This document shows, in pieces, positions 1 to 6,891 of a stretch of DNA of 64,000 nt. The notes under the pieces were generated by a model. That model ran no database searches and was not told the origin of the DNA. It saw only the letters and a program-made list of their open reading frames with translations. Source of the stretch: Maricaulis sp036231565 (GTDB lineage: Bacteria > Pseudomonadota > Alphaproteobacteria > Caulobacterales > Maricaulaceae); assembly GCA_036231565.1 (NCBI GenBank), contig JAZAHA010000002.1, positions 1 through 64,000 on the forward strand, in the 5' to 3' direction. Each line of letters begins with the position of its first letter. Position 1 is the first letter of the stretch. Both the position numbers and the translations under genes were made by a program.

Positions 1-343
1 CGGCGTGGCCATCTGCGGGGACACCGGCAAAAAGCTCGACCGGCCCGTGCCTGCAGGTTTCGAGACGGTCCCGCAAGGGATCCGGGTAAATCTCCGCGTG
101 CGGGATGCCTCGGGCATCACCACCAACACTTCAAAATCGGACACGATGTCCGCCGTGCATCCCGCACCCCTCTCATATCTCCAGGGCGCAAGCCCGTGGA
201 GGGTTTTGTGCTGGGTGCCCTCGCCGAACTCCGCTTTCCCCGGATTTATTCCGGGGTCTGGCGGCGTTTCAGGAGGAGGCTCCTCCGGGCCCCGGTACAA
301 GGCCGGGGGAAGTGGAGAGAGAGTGAGGGAGAAAACCGTGTCC
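1..343. other. Region without a confident gene
   Basis: No gene is supported here. Bases 1-190 are open on both strands. A minus-strand frame reads RYERGAGCTADIVSDFEV and continues with protein-like composition, but it has no ribosome-binding site, no plausible start and no visible upstream end. A plus-strand frame runs from base 5 through unrelated sequence into the antisense of the next gene, so it is probably spurious. Bases 236-312 form a palindromic intergenic repeat, listed separately. Confidence 0.4.
236..312. repeat. Palindromic intergenic repeat
   Basis: The stretch contains nested inverted repeats: CCCCGG-ATTTATT-CCGGGG at 238-256, AGGAG-GAGG-CTCCT close to 271-285, and a GGGCCCCGG / CCGGGGG tail. 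This make-up is typical of dispersed palindromic repeats between genes in GC-rich alphaproteobacteria. It also lies just beyond the stop of the 344-610 gene, so it could act as a transcript end for the cysS unit. It is not identical to the other repeats in the window. Confidence 0.5.
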
Positions 344-610
344 TCAGTCCCAGTCTTCCTCGTCCTCGTCGAGATAGGTGGGATCATTGCGGCCGAGGAC
401 TTCGGGGATGTCTCCGAAGTCCTCGTCGCTATCGGGTTCGGGCTGCCAGACCTCGTCGGTCTCGACCGACCAAAAGCCTTCGGCCTGCGCCGCGCCTTCG
501 GCCAGCCGGGCGGCCTGTTCCTCGGTTTCGGCCACCACGCCATAGGCGACAAAACACGGGCCGACCGCGTCCTCGGCCTGCAGCATCACATTGAAGCCCT
601 TGAGGGCCAT
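344..610 (-). CDS. Small acidic hypothetical protein downstream of cysS
   Basis: This is an 88-residue protein of unknown function. I chose the ATG at 610 (MALKGFNVML) because it begins 4 bases after the cysS stop, suggesting translational coupling; the longer upstream frame would overlap cysS. The N-terminal half looks like a small alpha/beta domain (residues 1-50). The C-terminal third is very rich in Asp/Glu and ends DEDEEDWD. There is no signal peptide or membrane segment. Position implies co-expression with cysteinyl-tRNA synthetase, but no family is recognised. Confidence 0.7.
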   Translation of the reverse strand: MALKGFNVMLQAEDAVGPCFVAYGVVAETEEQAARLAEGAAQAEGFWSVETDEVWQPEPDSDEDFGDIPEVLGRNDPTYLDEDEEDWD

Positions 611-614
611 GGTG

Positions 615-2000
615 TTATCCCATCTTCCGCCAGGTCGAGCCTTCCGGCCCGTCATCGACCTGGATCTGCCGCGCATTGAGTTCGTCACGCACCTCGTCGG
701 CGAGCGCCCAGTCCTTGGCCTCGCGCGCCTCCTGGCGCTTGAGGATAAGAGCGTCGATCGCGGTGCGCTCCTCAGGATCGATATCGGTCAGACCGAACCA
801 GGCGTCCGGATCGGCCTGGCCCAGCCCCATCAGGGCACCGGCGGCCAGAAGGCGGCCCTTGGCCTCGGCCTTTTCCTGCGGCGTCTCCGCCTTGTTGGCT
901 TCGCCGGCCAGCGCGAAAAGCTCCGACATCGCCTTGGGCGTATTGATGTCGTCCAGCAGGGCATCGAGGAAAGCCTCGGGCACATCGCTGGGCACGGCTT
1001 CAAGATGGCCCAGGCGACGCAGCACGCCATAGATCCGGTCGAGCGAACGGCGGGTCTTGGCCAGGAGATCCGAATTCCAGGTCAGCGGAGCCCGATAATG
1101 CGCCGTCAGCAGCGCGCAGCGCAGCACTTCGCCCGGCCAGGATTTCAGGAGGTCGTGGATCAGCGCAACATTGCCCAGCGACTTGGACATCTTGTCCGAG
1201 CCCATGTTGAGAAAGCCGTTGTGAAGCCAGTAATTGGCCATCGTCTTGCCGCCATGGGCGCAGGTCGACTGGGCGATCTCGTTCTCATGGTGCGGGAAGA
1301 CGAGGTCGATGCCGCCGCCATGAATGTCGATCGTTTCGCCAAGATGCGTCTCGCACATGGCCGAGCATTCCAGGTGCCAGCCCGGACGGCCACGGCCCCA
1401 GGGGCTGTCCCAGCCGGGTTCGTCATCGGCAGACGGTTTCCACAGCACGAAATCGCACGGGTCCTTCTTGTAGGGCGCGACCTCGACCCGGGCCCCGGCG
1501 ATCATGTCGTCGAGCGAGCGCTTGGACAGCGCGCCATAGCCCTCGTAGGACTTCACCGAAAACAGGACATGGCCTTCGGCCGCATAGGCATGACCGCCAT
1601 CGACCAGGCGCTGCATCATGGCGATCATCGGCTGGATGTGATCGGTCGCCTTGGGCTCCAGCGTCGGCGGAACGATGCCCAGCGCATCGAGATCCTCGCG
1701 ATAGATGCGGGCGAACTTCGTCGCGACGGCATCGATCCCCTCGCCGCTCTCGCGGGCGGCGGCCATGATCTTGTCGTCGATATCGGTGATATTGGCAGCC
1801 AGCACGACGCTCTCGCTACCGTAGAGATATCCGAGCACCCGGCGCAGCACATCGAACACGACCGGCGGGCGCGCATTGCCGATATGGGCGTAGCTGTAGA
1901 CAGTCGGACCGCAGACATACATCGTCACCCGGTCCTGATCGATCGGTTCGAATGCGCGCTTTCGCCGCGCCATCGTATCGTAAAGGGTGAGCGATTTCAT
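615..2000 (-). CDS. cysS: Cysteinyl-tRNA synthetase
   Basis: This 461-residue class I aminoacyl-tRNA synthetase charges tRNA-Cys with cysteine in the cytoplasm. The length is normal for the family. The HIGH-type motif is AHIGNARP near residue 40 and the KMSKS loop is DKMSKSLGN near residue 270. The expected zinc ligands are visible: the Cys of YVCGPTVY, the Cys of LECSAMCETHLG, and the His pair of FPHHENE. The C-terminal DALR-type helical region follows. It is transcribed leftward with the small acidic gene after it and is divergent from folE. Confidence 0.97.
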   Translation of the reverse strand: MKSLTLYDTMARRKRAFEPIDQDRVTMYVCGPTVYSYAHIGNARPPVVFDVLRRVLGYLYGSESVVLAANITDIDDKIMAAARESGEGIDAVATKFARIYREDLDALGIVPPTLEPKATDHIQPMIAMMQRLVDGGHAYAAEGHVLFSVKSYEGYGALSKRSLDDMIAGARVEVAPYKKDPCDFVLWKPSADDEPGWDSPWGRGRPGWHLECSAMCETHLGETIDIHGGGIDLVFPHHENEIAQSTCAHGGKTMANYWLHNGFLNMGSDKMSKSLGNVALIHDLLKSWPGEVLRCALLTAHYRAPLTWNSDLLAKTRRSLDRIYGVLRRLGHLEAVPSDVPEAFLDALLDDINTPKAMSELFALAGEANKAETPQEKAEAKGRLLAAGALMGLGQADPDAWFGLTDIDPEERTAIDALILKRQEAREAKDWALADEVRDELNARQIQVDDGPEGSTWRKMG

Positions 2001-2046
2001 GTTCTTGTCTGTTCCGTTTGTGTCAAGGGCGTGAAAAATTCACATC

Positions 2047-2083
2047 TTCCCTGCGGTCATATCATTGGATTTCACGCAGGGAA
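2047..2083. promoter_or_regulatory. Inverted repeat between cysS and folE
   Basis: TTCCCTGCG at 2047-2055 is repeated in reverse complement as CGCAGGGAA at 2075-2083, a perfect 9-bp dyad with a 19-base spacer. A smaller palindrome GTGAAAAATTCAC lies at 2031-2043. Both sit in the divergent gap between the cysS start (2000) and the folE start (about 2230), where promoters are expected, so they could be operator sites or a leader hairpin. No known regulator motif is recognised. Confidence 0.4.
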
Positions 2084-2229
2084 GGCCTAAATACCGTCAA
2101 GCGCCAAGGCGCGAACACAGAGGATTTCAGGCTCCGGGTGAAAAAATCCGGCTCTGCATCCTCGATCCGGAAACCGGCACTACGGCCCTGTCGTATACGC
2201 GCAGGACCGACCCGACAACGAAAGGATCC

Positions 2230-2853
2230 ATGGGGATGGACGCCGTGACACCTGAAGCTGCGCGCCTGGCTGGCGTAAAAAACTCCAAACCGACCCGCGA
2301 GGAGGCCGAGGCGGCCGTCCGCACGCTGATCGCCTGGGCGGGCGACGACCCGGCCCGCGAAGGCCTGATCGACACGCCCAAGCGCGTCGTGAAAGCGTGG
2401 TCGGAATGGTTCTCCGGCTATGAAGCCGATCCGATGGCCGCCCTCGGCAAGACGTTCGAGGACGTGCAAGGCTATGACGACATGGTCATGCTGACCAATA
2501 TCGATGTCGAGAGCCATTGCGAACACCACCTCGCGCCGATCCTGGGCGTGGCCCATGTCGCCTACCTGCCGCGCAAGGCTGTGGTCGGCATTTCCAAGAT
2601 TGCCCGCGTGGTGGAGATCTTCTCCAAGCGCATGCAGACGCAGGAAACCATGACGGCCCAGATCGCCGATGCGCTGACCGAGGCGATGCAGCCGCTGGGC
2701 GTGGCCGTCCTGATCGACGCCAAGCACCAGTGCATGACCACCCGCGGTGTACACCACCCGAATGTGTCGACCATCACCACCACCTTCACCGGCGAGTTCA
2801 AGACCGACGCCGCCCTGAAGGACCGCTTCATGCGCATGGTCGAACGCGCCTGA
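2230..2853 (+). CDS. folE: GTP cyclohydrolase I
   Basis: This enzyme converts GTP to 7,8-dihydroneopterin triphosphate, the first step of folate biosynthesis. The protein is 207 residues from the ATG at 2230; a second ATG at 2236 is better spaced from the AAAGGA at 2221-2226, so the start could be two codons later. Zinc-binding and catalytic motifs are intact: ESHCEHHLAPI near residue 95 and DAKHQCMTTRGVHHP near residue 165. A strong terminator follows. folP, a later folate gene, is about 9 kb away on the other strand. Confidence 0.96.
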   Translation: MGMDAVTPEAARLAGVKNSKPTREEAEAAVRTLIAWAGDDPAREGLIDTPKRVVKAWSEWFSGYEADPMAALGKTFEDVQGYDDMVMLTNIDVESHCEHHLAPILGVAHVAYLPRKAVVGISKIARVVEIFSKRMQTQETMTAQIADALTEAMQPLGVAVLIDAKHQCMTTRGVHHPNVSTITTTFTGEFKTDAALKDRFMRMVERA

Positions 2854-2874
2854 CGCGAACCACCGGTTCAAGAG

Positions 2875-2910
2875 AAAAGCCCCGTCCGGCCGGACGGGGC
2901 TTTTCTTTTT
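2875..2910 (+). terminator. Rho-independent terminator of folE, probably bidirectional
   Basis: A 13-bp perfect stem (AAAAGCCCCGTCC with GGACGGGGCTTTT, loop GGCC) begins 21 bases after the folE stop and is followed by CTTTTT. Its left arm starts with AAAA, so it can also end the convergent alcohol dehydrogenase transcript. Confidence 0.9.
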
Positions 2911-2927
2911 GGACAGGGTCGGGAAGC

Positions 2928-3986
2928 CTAGGCCGCGTCCGGCATTTCCAGCGACGACATGTCGATGACGAAGCGATAGCGCACATCGGCTTTTTCCATG
3001 CGCTCGAAGGCCGTGTTGATCTCGTCCATCCGGATCATCTCGCATTCCGGCAGGATGTTCATCCGGCCGCAGAAATCGAGGACTTCCTGGGTCTCGGCGA
3101 TACCCCCGATCAGGGAACCGGCAACCCGGCGCCGGCCCATGATCAGCGGGACCGAAACCAGCTCGTCCAGCGGTCCGACCTGGCCGACGAGGCACAGCGT
3201 ACCGTCGATATCGAGCAGCGGCATGTAGGGGTTGATGTCATGCTTCACCGGCACGGTGTCGATGATCAGGTCGAAACTGTTGCGCGCCGTCTTCATCGCC
3301 GCCCTGTCCGACGAGATCAGGAAGGCATCGGCACCGAGCTCGCGCGCATCGGCTTCCTTGGACGGGCTGCGGCTGATCACGGTGACATGGGCGCCCAGGC
3401 CGACGGCCAGCTTGATCGCCATATGGCCCAGCCCGCCCATGCCGACGACGCCGACACGGCTGCCCTTGCCCACATTCCAGGTGCGCAGCGGCGAGTAGGT
3501 CGTGATGCCGGCACACAGCAGCGGCGCCACGCGAGACAGGTCGAGCGTTTCCGGCACGCGCAGGACGAAGGCTTCGCGCACGATGACATGTTTGGAATAG
3601 CCACCCAGCGTATTGTCGCCGGTGACGCGGTCCGGGCTGTTATAGGTCGCGGTGAACCCGTTGCGGCAGTATTGCTCCTCGTCGTCATGGCAGCGATCGC
3701 AATCCTGGCAGCTGTCCACCATGCAGCCGACGGCGACGGTATCGCCGACGGCGAATTTGCTGACACCCGGACCGACCGCCGTCACACGGCCGACAATTTC
3801 GTGACCGGGGACATTGGGGTAGACCGTGCCGGCCCAGTCCCCGCGCGCGGTGTGCAGGTCTGAATGGCAGACACCGCAATAGAGAATATCGATCGCCACA
3901 TCGTCGGCGCGCAGGTCGCGGCGCTCGAATGTGTGAGGCACCAGCGGTGTCTCTGCGCTATGGGCGGCATAGCCAATCGTCTTCAT
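2928..3986 (-). CDS. Zinc-dependent NAD(P) alcohol dehydrogenase
   Basis: This medium-chain dehydrogenase/reductase (352 residues) is of the cinnamyl-alcohol/YahK-type and reduces aldehydes with NADPH or oxidises alcohols. The catalytic zinc ligands are in GVCHSDLH near residue 40 and GHEIVG near 65. The structural zinc cluster is CMVDSCQDCDRCHDDEEQYC near residues 95-115. The Rossmann glycine motif VGMGGLGHMA lies near residue 180. The start at 3986 (MKTIGYAAHS) fits the family N-terminus and has an AGAGAGC ribosome-binding site; the frame extends further upstream without coding character. It is convergent with folE. The substrate cannot be told from sequence. Confidence 0.9.
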   Translation of the reverse strand: MKTIGYAAHSAETPLVPHTFERRDLRADDVAIDILYCGVCHSDLHTARGDWAGTVYPNVPGHEIVGRVTAVGPGVSKFAVGDTVAVGCMVDSCQDCDRCHDDEEQYCRNGFTATYNSPDRVTGDNTLGGYSKHVIVREAFVLRVPETLDLSRVAPLLCAGITTYSPLRTWNVGKGSRVGVVGMGGLGHMAIKLAVGLGAHVTVISRSPSKEADARELGADAFLISSDRAAMKTARNSFDLIIDTVPVKHDINPYMPLLDIDGTLCLVGQVGPLDELVSVPLIMGRRRVAGSLIGGIAETQEVLDFCGRMNILPECEMIRMDEINTAFERMEKADVRYRFVIDMSSLEMPDAA

Positions 3987-4326
3987 GTCAGCTCTCTTGC
4001 AGTGGTTCGTACCGCCCCCGGCAGGGCCCGCTTCACGCGCCGGACGAGGAGTTCCGGCAATATAGGAGAGATGCCCGGCAGATTTAACCCGCAGATCCAT
4101 CGACAGACCGGCGTCAGGCTGAGGTATCCGCTTCAGACACCCCGCCCCGTTGACGTCCACAAAAATACAACCGCAGTATTTGTTGCGACCGCTTCAGATA
4201 TTCTGACATGCCCACGAGCTGTATACATGTGGTGAAATTGTAATGGAACATTGTTAGAGCGGTCTCGTTCCCACGCTATTGGGCCATTGAACCCAGATAC
4301 TGTTCAGCAACCGGGAAGATACTCTC
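3987..4326. other. Intergenic region, divergent promoters expected
   Basis: These 340 bases separate two divergently transcribed genes, so promoters for both should lie here. The right half is AT-richer than its surroundings (about 4155-4260). I see no convincing -35/-10 pair, operator or RNA gene. Confidence 0.4.
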
Positions 4327-4716
4327 ATGATGCACAAGATTTTCACCGCCGCCCTGTCCGCGACTGCGTTGGCCGGCGCCGCCGCCCCCGCATTCGCCCA
4401 GGACCCGGCCCAGGCCGGCGCCGAAGCCGGAGCGGCCGAGACCTTCACCCTCACCGATGCGCAGGTCACCGCTTTCGTGGAAGCCGCCAACGGCATCAAT
4501 GCCCTTGTCCAGGACGTCCAGCCGCGCATGCAGGCCGCTGAAGACCAGGAAGCCCAGGCACAGATCCAGCAGGAGGCCCAGGCCGAGATGGAGACCATTG
4601 TCCAGGACGCCGGGCTGACCGTGGTCGAGTACAATTCCATCGCCAATGCCGCCCGCACCGACCAGAGCGTCGCGGCCCGCATCCAGGCGGAAGCCCAGGC
4701 GCAGGCCGGCAACTAG
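4327..4716 (+). CDS. Secreted DUF4168-type small protein
   Basis: The protein has 129 residues and unknown function. The first 24 residues form a Sec signal peptide ending AFA, just before QDPAQA, so the mature protein is periplasmic or secreted. The mature part is Ala/Gln/Glu-rich and helical. It contains the stretch LTDAQVTAFVEAANGINAL followed by a second segment VVEYNSIANAARTD, an arrangement I associate with the DUF4168 family. A terminator follows 28 bases after the stop, so it is probably a monocistronic unit. The function is not known. Confidence 0.75.
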   Translation: MMHKIFTAALSATALAGAAAPAFAQDPAQAGAEAGAAETFTLTDAQVTAFVEAANGINALVQDVQPRMQAAEDQEAQAQIQQEAQAEMETIVQDAGLTVVEYNSIANAARTDQSVAARIQAEAQAQAGN

Positions 4717-4744
4717 ATTGCAGACACGCCTGAAAGCGGGAATG

Positions 4745-4770
4745 AACGGGCGGCCCCTCGGCCGCCCGTT
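4745..4770 (+). terminator. Terminator hairpin after the DUF4168 gene
   Basis: AACGGGCGGC at 4745-4754 pairs with GCCGCCCGTT at 4761-4770 around a short CCCTCG loop, followed by TTCG. The T-run is short, so termination may be partial. Confidence 0.75.
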
Positions 4771-4782
4771 TTCGTATCCGGA

Positions 4783-4950
4783 TCAGGCCGCCGGCTGCAA
4801 AAGCCCTTCCGCCTCCAGGGCCGCCAGAACGGCAGGCCGCTGGCGCACGCGGTCCATGTAGGCCATCAGCTTCGACCGGTTGCCCAGGCCGATACCCGTG
4901 GGACCGGTCCAGTTGGTGAGGGTGAAGAGATAGGCGTCGGCGATGGTGAA
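4783..4950 (-). pseudogene. Glutathione S-transferase C-terminal remnant
   Basis: On the minus strand, bases 4950 down to 4783 read FTIADAYLFTLTNWTG, then a helical segment LMAYMDRVRQRPAVLAALEAEG and a TGA stop. This is the C-terminal 55 residues of a bacterial glutathione S-transferase: ADAYLF-x-x-L-x-W is the characteristic helix of the alpha-helical domain. Upstream of base 4950 the frame meets a stop within a few codons and the thioredoxin-like N-terminal domain is missing. About 50 bases further on lies a palindromic repeat (5002-5045). The gene is therefore a 3' fragment, perhaps cut by a deletion. Confidence 0.8.
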
Positions 4951-5001
4951 TTACTCAAACAGTCTGCCAACGCCTCGTCCACGAGTCGCGCTCTCAGGGC
5001 C

Positions 5002-5045
5002 GCATTTTCGAACCGCGAAACCGGTGCCACTTACGCTGAAAATGC
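5002..5045. repeat. 44-bp dispersed palindromic element, copy 1
   Basis: The element starts GCATTTTCG and ends CTGAAAATGC, giving terminal inverted repeats of about 8 bp, with a core containing AACCG and ACCGGT. The reverse complement matches the element at 50101-50145 over most of its length (GCGTTTTCAGC, GTGG/GCGG, ACCGGTT, GCGGTTCGAAAATGC). Elements of this form are common between genes in alphaproteobacteria. This copy abuts the stop of the alkaline phosphatase gene. Confidence 0.8.
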
Positions 5046-5046
5046 T

Positions 5047-6744
5047 CTAGCCCAGCCGCTCGACACGCGGAACACTGCCGTTTGACGGACGGCGGATACG
5101 CCACTGGCTGTCCAGTCCGGCCCGGTAGTCGCGCTGCAGGATGGTCGACACGGTGACATAGTCCGCCTGTGCCTCACCGGGCGTCAGAGTCAGGCGGATA
5201 TAGCCATGATCGACCATGTTGCAGTGGGCAACATCGGGATTGGCGTCACGCATCATCTGGCCATAGTCGACACCGGGCGCAGCAAAGCTGGAGAAAGGCG
5301 CCGGCGAAGTCACCGAAGAGCCGACAAACTCTGTCCCGACAAGATTGCCCTGCGCATCGGTCAGCTCGTTGGCCCAGAAGGAGTGCACATCGCCGGTCAG
5401 CGTGATGACGTCGGTACCGGCCTCGCGAAGGGCTGCAAACAGACGCTCGCGCTCTGCCGGATAGCCATCCCACATGTCGAGATTGAACGGGATTTCGAAC
5501 CGCGTGCGCATGATGAAATTGCGGGCGAACTCGCTGTCCCGCGTCGCCCACCAGCGCAGCCATCCCGGCATTTCCTCGGCGAAATTCGGGAAATTCACCC
5601 GGCTCATGATCACCTGGTTGGCCAGGATGCGCCACGGCTTGCCCGCAGCGACAGAGGCTGCGCAGGCTTCGCGGATGCCAGCGATCTGGGCCGCGCCGAT
5701 CAGCTCGCGGCCCTCGGCCCCGACAACATCGCGCTTCCACGCATCGACTGCAGCCACGACTTCGGGATCCTCGATATCGGCATCCGAGGCGACCGGGAAA
5801 GTGTCGTTCAGGATCTCCTGGTCGCGTGCCGACAGACGGCTCTCGATCAGGCACAGCGTCGCCAGATTGCCGATCTCGTAGACGCCATAGCGATTGCGCA
5901 GATCTTCCGGTTCGCGCGAAGGCGTCCAGTCATACCAGGCCCGCAGCGCCGAATCGCGCCGGTCTTCCCAGCGCCCCTCGCCGTCATTGTGGTTCTGGGC
6001 GCCGCCGGTCCAGGAATTATTCGCCGTCTCGTGATCGTCCCAGCTCATGATCCAGGGCGCAGCGGCATGCAGCGCCTGCAGGTCCGGGTCTGACTTGTAC
6101 TGGGCGTGCCGCGCCACATAGTCGGCATGCGACACGATCTCGTGCCGCGGTTCGGGCACGCGGTTCAGCGCCTCGGCATCGCCGGTGGCGTACTGGCCCA
6201 TCGCGTATTCGTAGATGTAGTCGCCCAGGTGCAGGACGAGGTCGAGCTCGCCATTCTCCGCGGCCTCGCGATAGACGTTGAAATGCCCGGCCGGGAAGTT
6301 GGAGCAGGAGAAGACACCGATCCGGAACTGTTCGACCGCGCCCTCGGGCAGGGTCCGGGTGATGCCGACGGGAGAATAGGTCTCATTGAGACGGAAGCGG
6401 TAGAAATACCGCTCGCCCGGCTGAAGGCCCGTCGCCAGGACCTTCAGCGTGCCCAGTGCCTGCGGCTGGATATATGTGATCTCTTCGCCCTGCCGGAACA
6501 CCACGTCGTCAAAAGCTTCGTCGCGCGCAACCTCGACCCCGCGCCAGCCGCCGGCATCGTCGCTCAGTGCAGTCCAGAGCATGATGCTGTTCGTGTCCGG
6601 ATCCCCCGACGCCACGCCATGCCGGAAATGTCCCTCGGCCCGCGGCTCGAACCGGTCCGGCCGACTTGAACACGCGCTTACGGCCAGGCCCGCACCGGCG
6701 GCACCGATAAGAGCGGTACGGCGTGTCAGCTTCATCTTGCTCAT
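5047..6744 (-). CDS. phoD: PhoD-type alkaline phosphatase/phosphodiesterase, Tat-exported
   Basis: This 565-residue protein hydrolyses phosphomono- or diesters outside the cytoplasm, releasing phosphate. The start at 6744 gives a signal with the twin-arginine stretch LTRRTALIGAAGAGLAVSAC, so Tat export is likely; the Cys may be a lipid-attachment site. PhoD motifs follow: GVASGDPDTNSIMLWT near 45, CSNFPAGHFN and HLGDYIYEY near 150-180, WDDHETANNSW near 245, and TGDVHSFWANEL near 450, containing the metal ligands. It lies downstream of, and on the same strand as, the TonB receptor that has a Pho-box-like promoter, suggesting joint use under phosphate limitation. Confidence 0.92.
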   Translation of the reverse strand: MSKMKLTRRTALIGAAGAGLAVSACSSRPDRFEPRAEGHFRHGVASGDPDTNSIMLWTALSDDAGGWRGVEVARDEAFDDVVFRQGEEITYIQPQALGTLKVLATGLQPGERYFYRFRLNETYSPVGITRTLPEGAVEQFRIGVFSCSNFPAGHFNVYREAAENGELDLVLHLGDYIYEYAMGQYATGDAEALNRVPEPRHEIVSHADYVARHAQYKSDPDLQALHAAAPWIMSWDDHETANNSWTGGAQNHNDGEGRWEDRRDSALRAWYDWTPSREPEDLRNRYGVYEIGNLATLCLIESRLSARDQEILNDTFPVASDADIEDPEVVAAVDAWKRDVVGAEGRELIGAAQIAGIREACAASVAAGKPWRILANQVIMSRVNFPNFAEEMPGWLRWWATRDSEFARNFIMRTRFEIPFNLDMWDGYPAERERLFAALREAGTDVITLTGDVHSFWANELTDAQGNLVGTEFVGSSVTSPAPFSSFAAPGVDYGQMMRDANPDVAHCNMVDHGYIRLTLTPGEAQADYVTVSTILQRDYRAGLDSQWRIRRPSNGSVPRVERLG

Positions 6745-6838
6745 GGGCCTTCCCCCGAAACTTCCGCGCGCAGACCGGCGGTGAACACTGATCACTACCG
6801 CAAATTCGCGACGGGTTCACTACGCTCATAAACGAAGG

Positions 6839-6869
6839 TGGCGCACCGGGCTCCCCGCCCGGCGCGCCA
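6839..6869 (-). terminator. Hairpin between TonB receptor and phoD
   Basis: TGGCGCACCGGGC pairs with GCCCGGCGCGCCA around TCCCC (12 of 13 pairs). It lies 23 bases beyond the stop of the TBDR gene and is followed on the minus strand by a short T-rich stretch (CTTCGTTTAT). It may terminate part of the TBDR transcripts or stabilise the mRNA before phoD. Confidence 0.55.
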
Positions 6870-6891
6870 TCCGCCCAGCCCCCTGGGGGAA

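Noticed and set aside
5..679. Plus-strand open frame from the window start
   Set aside because: It runs through a palindromic repeat and into the antisense of the 88-residue gene, changes composition along its length, and has no ribosome-binding site.
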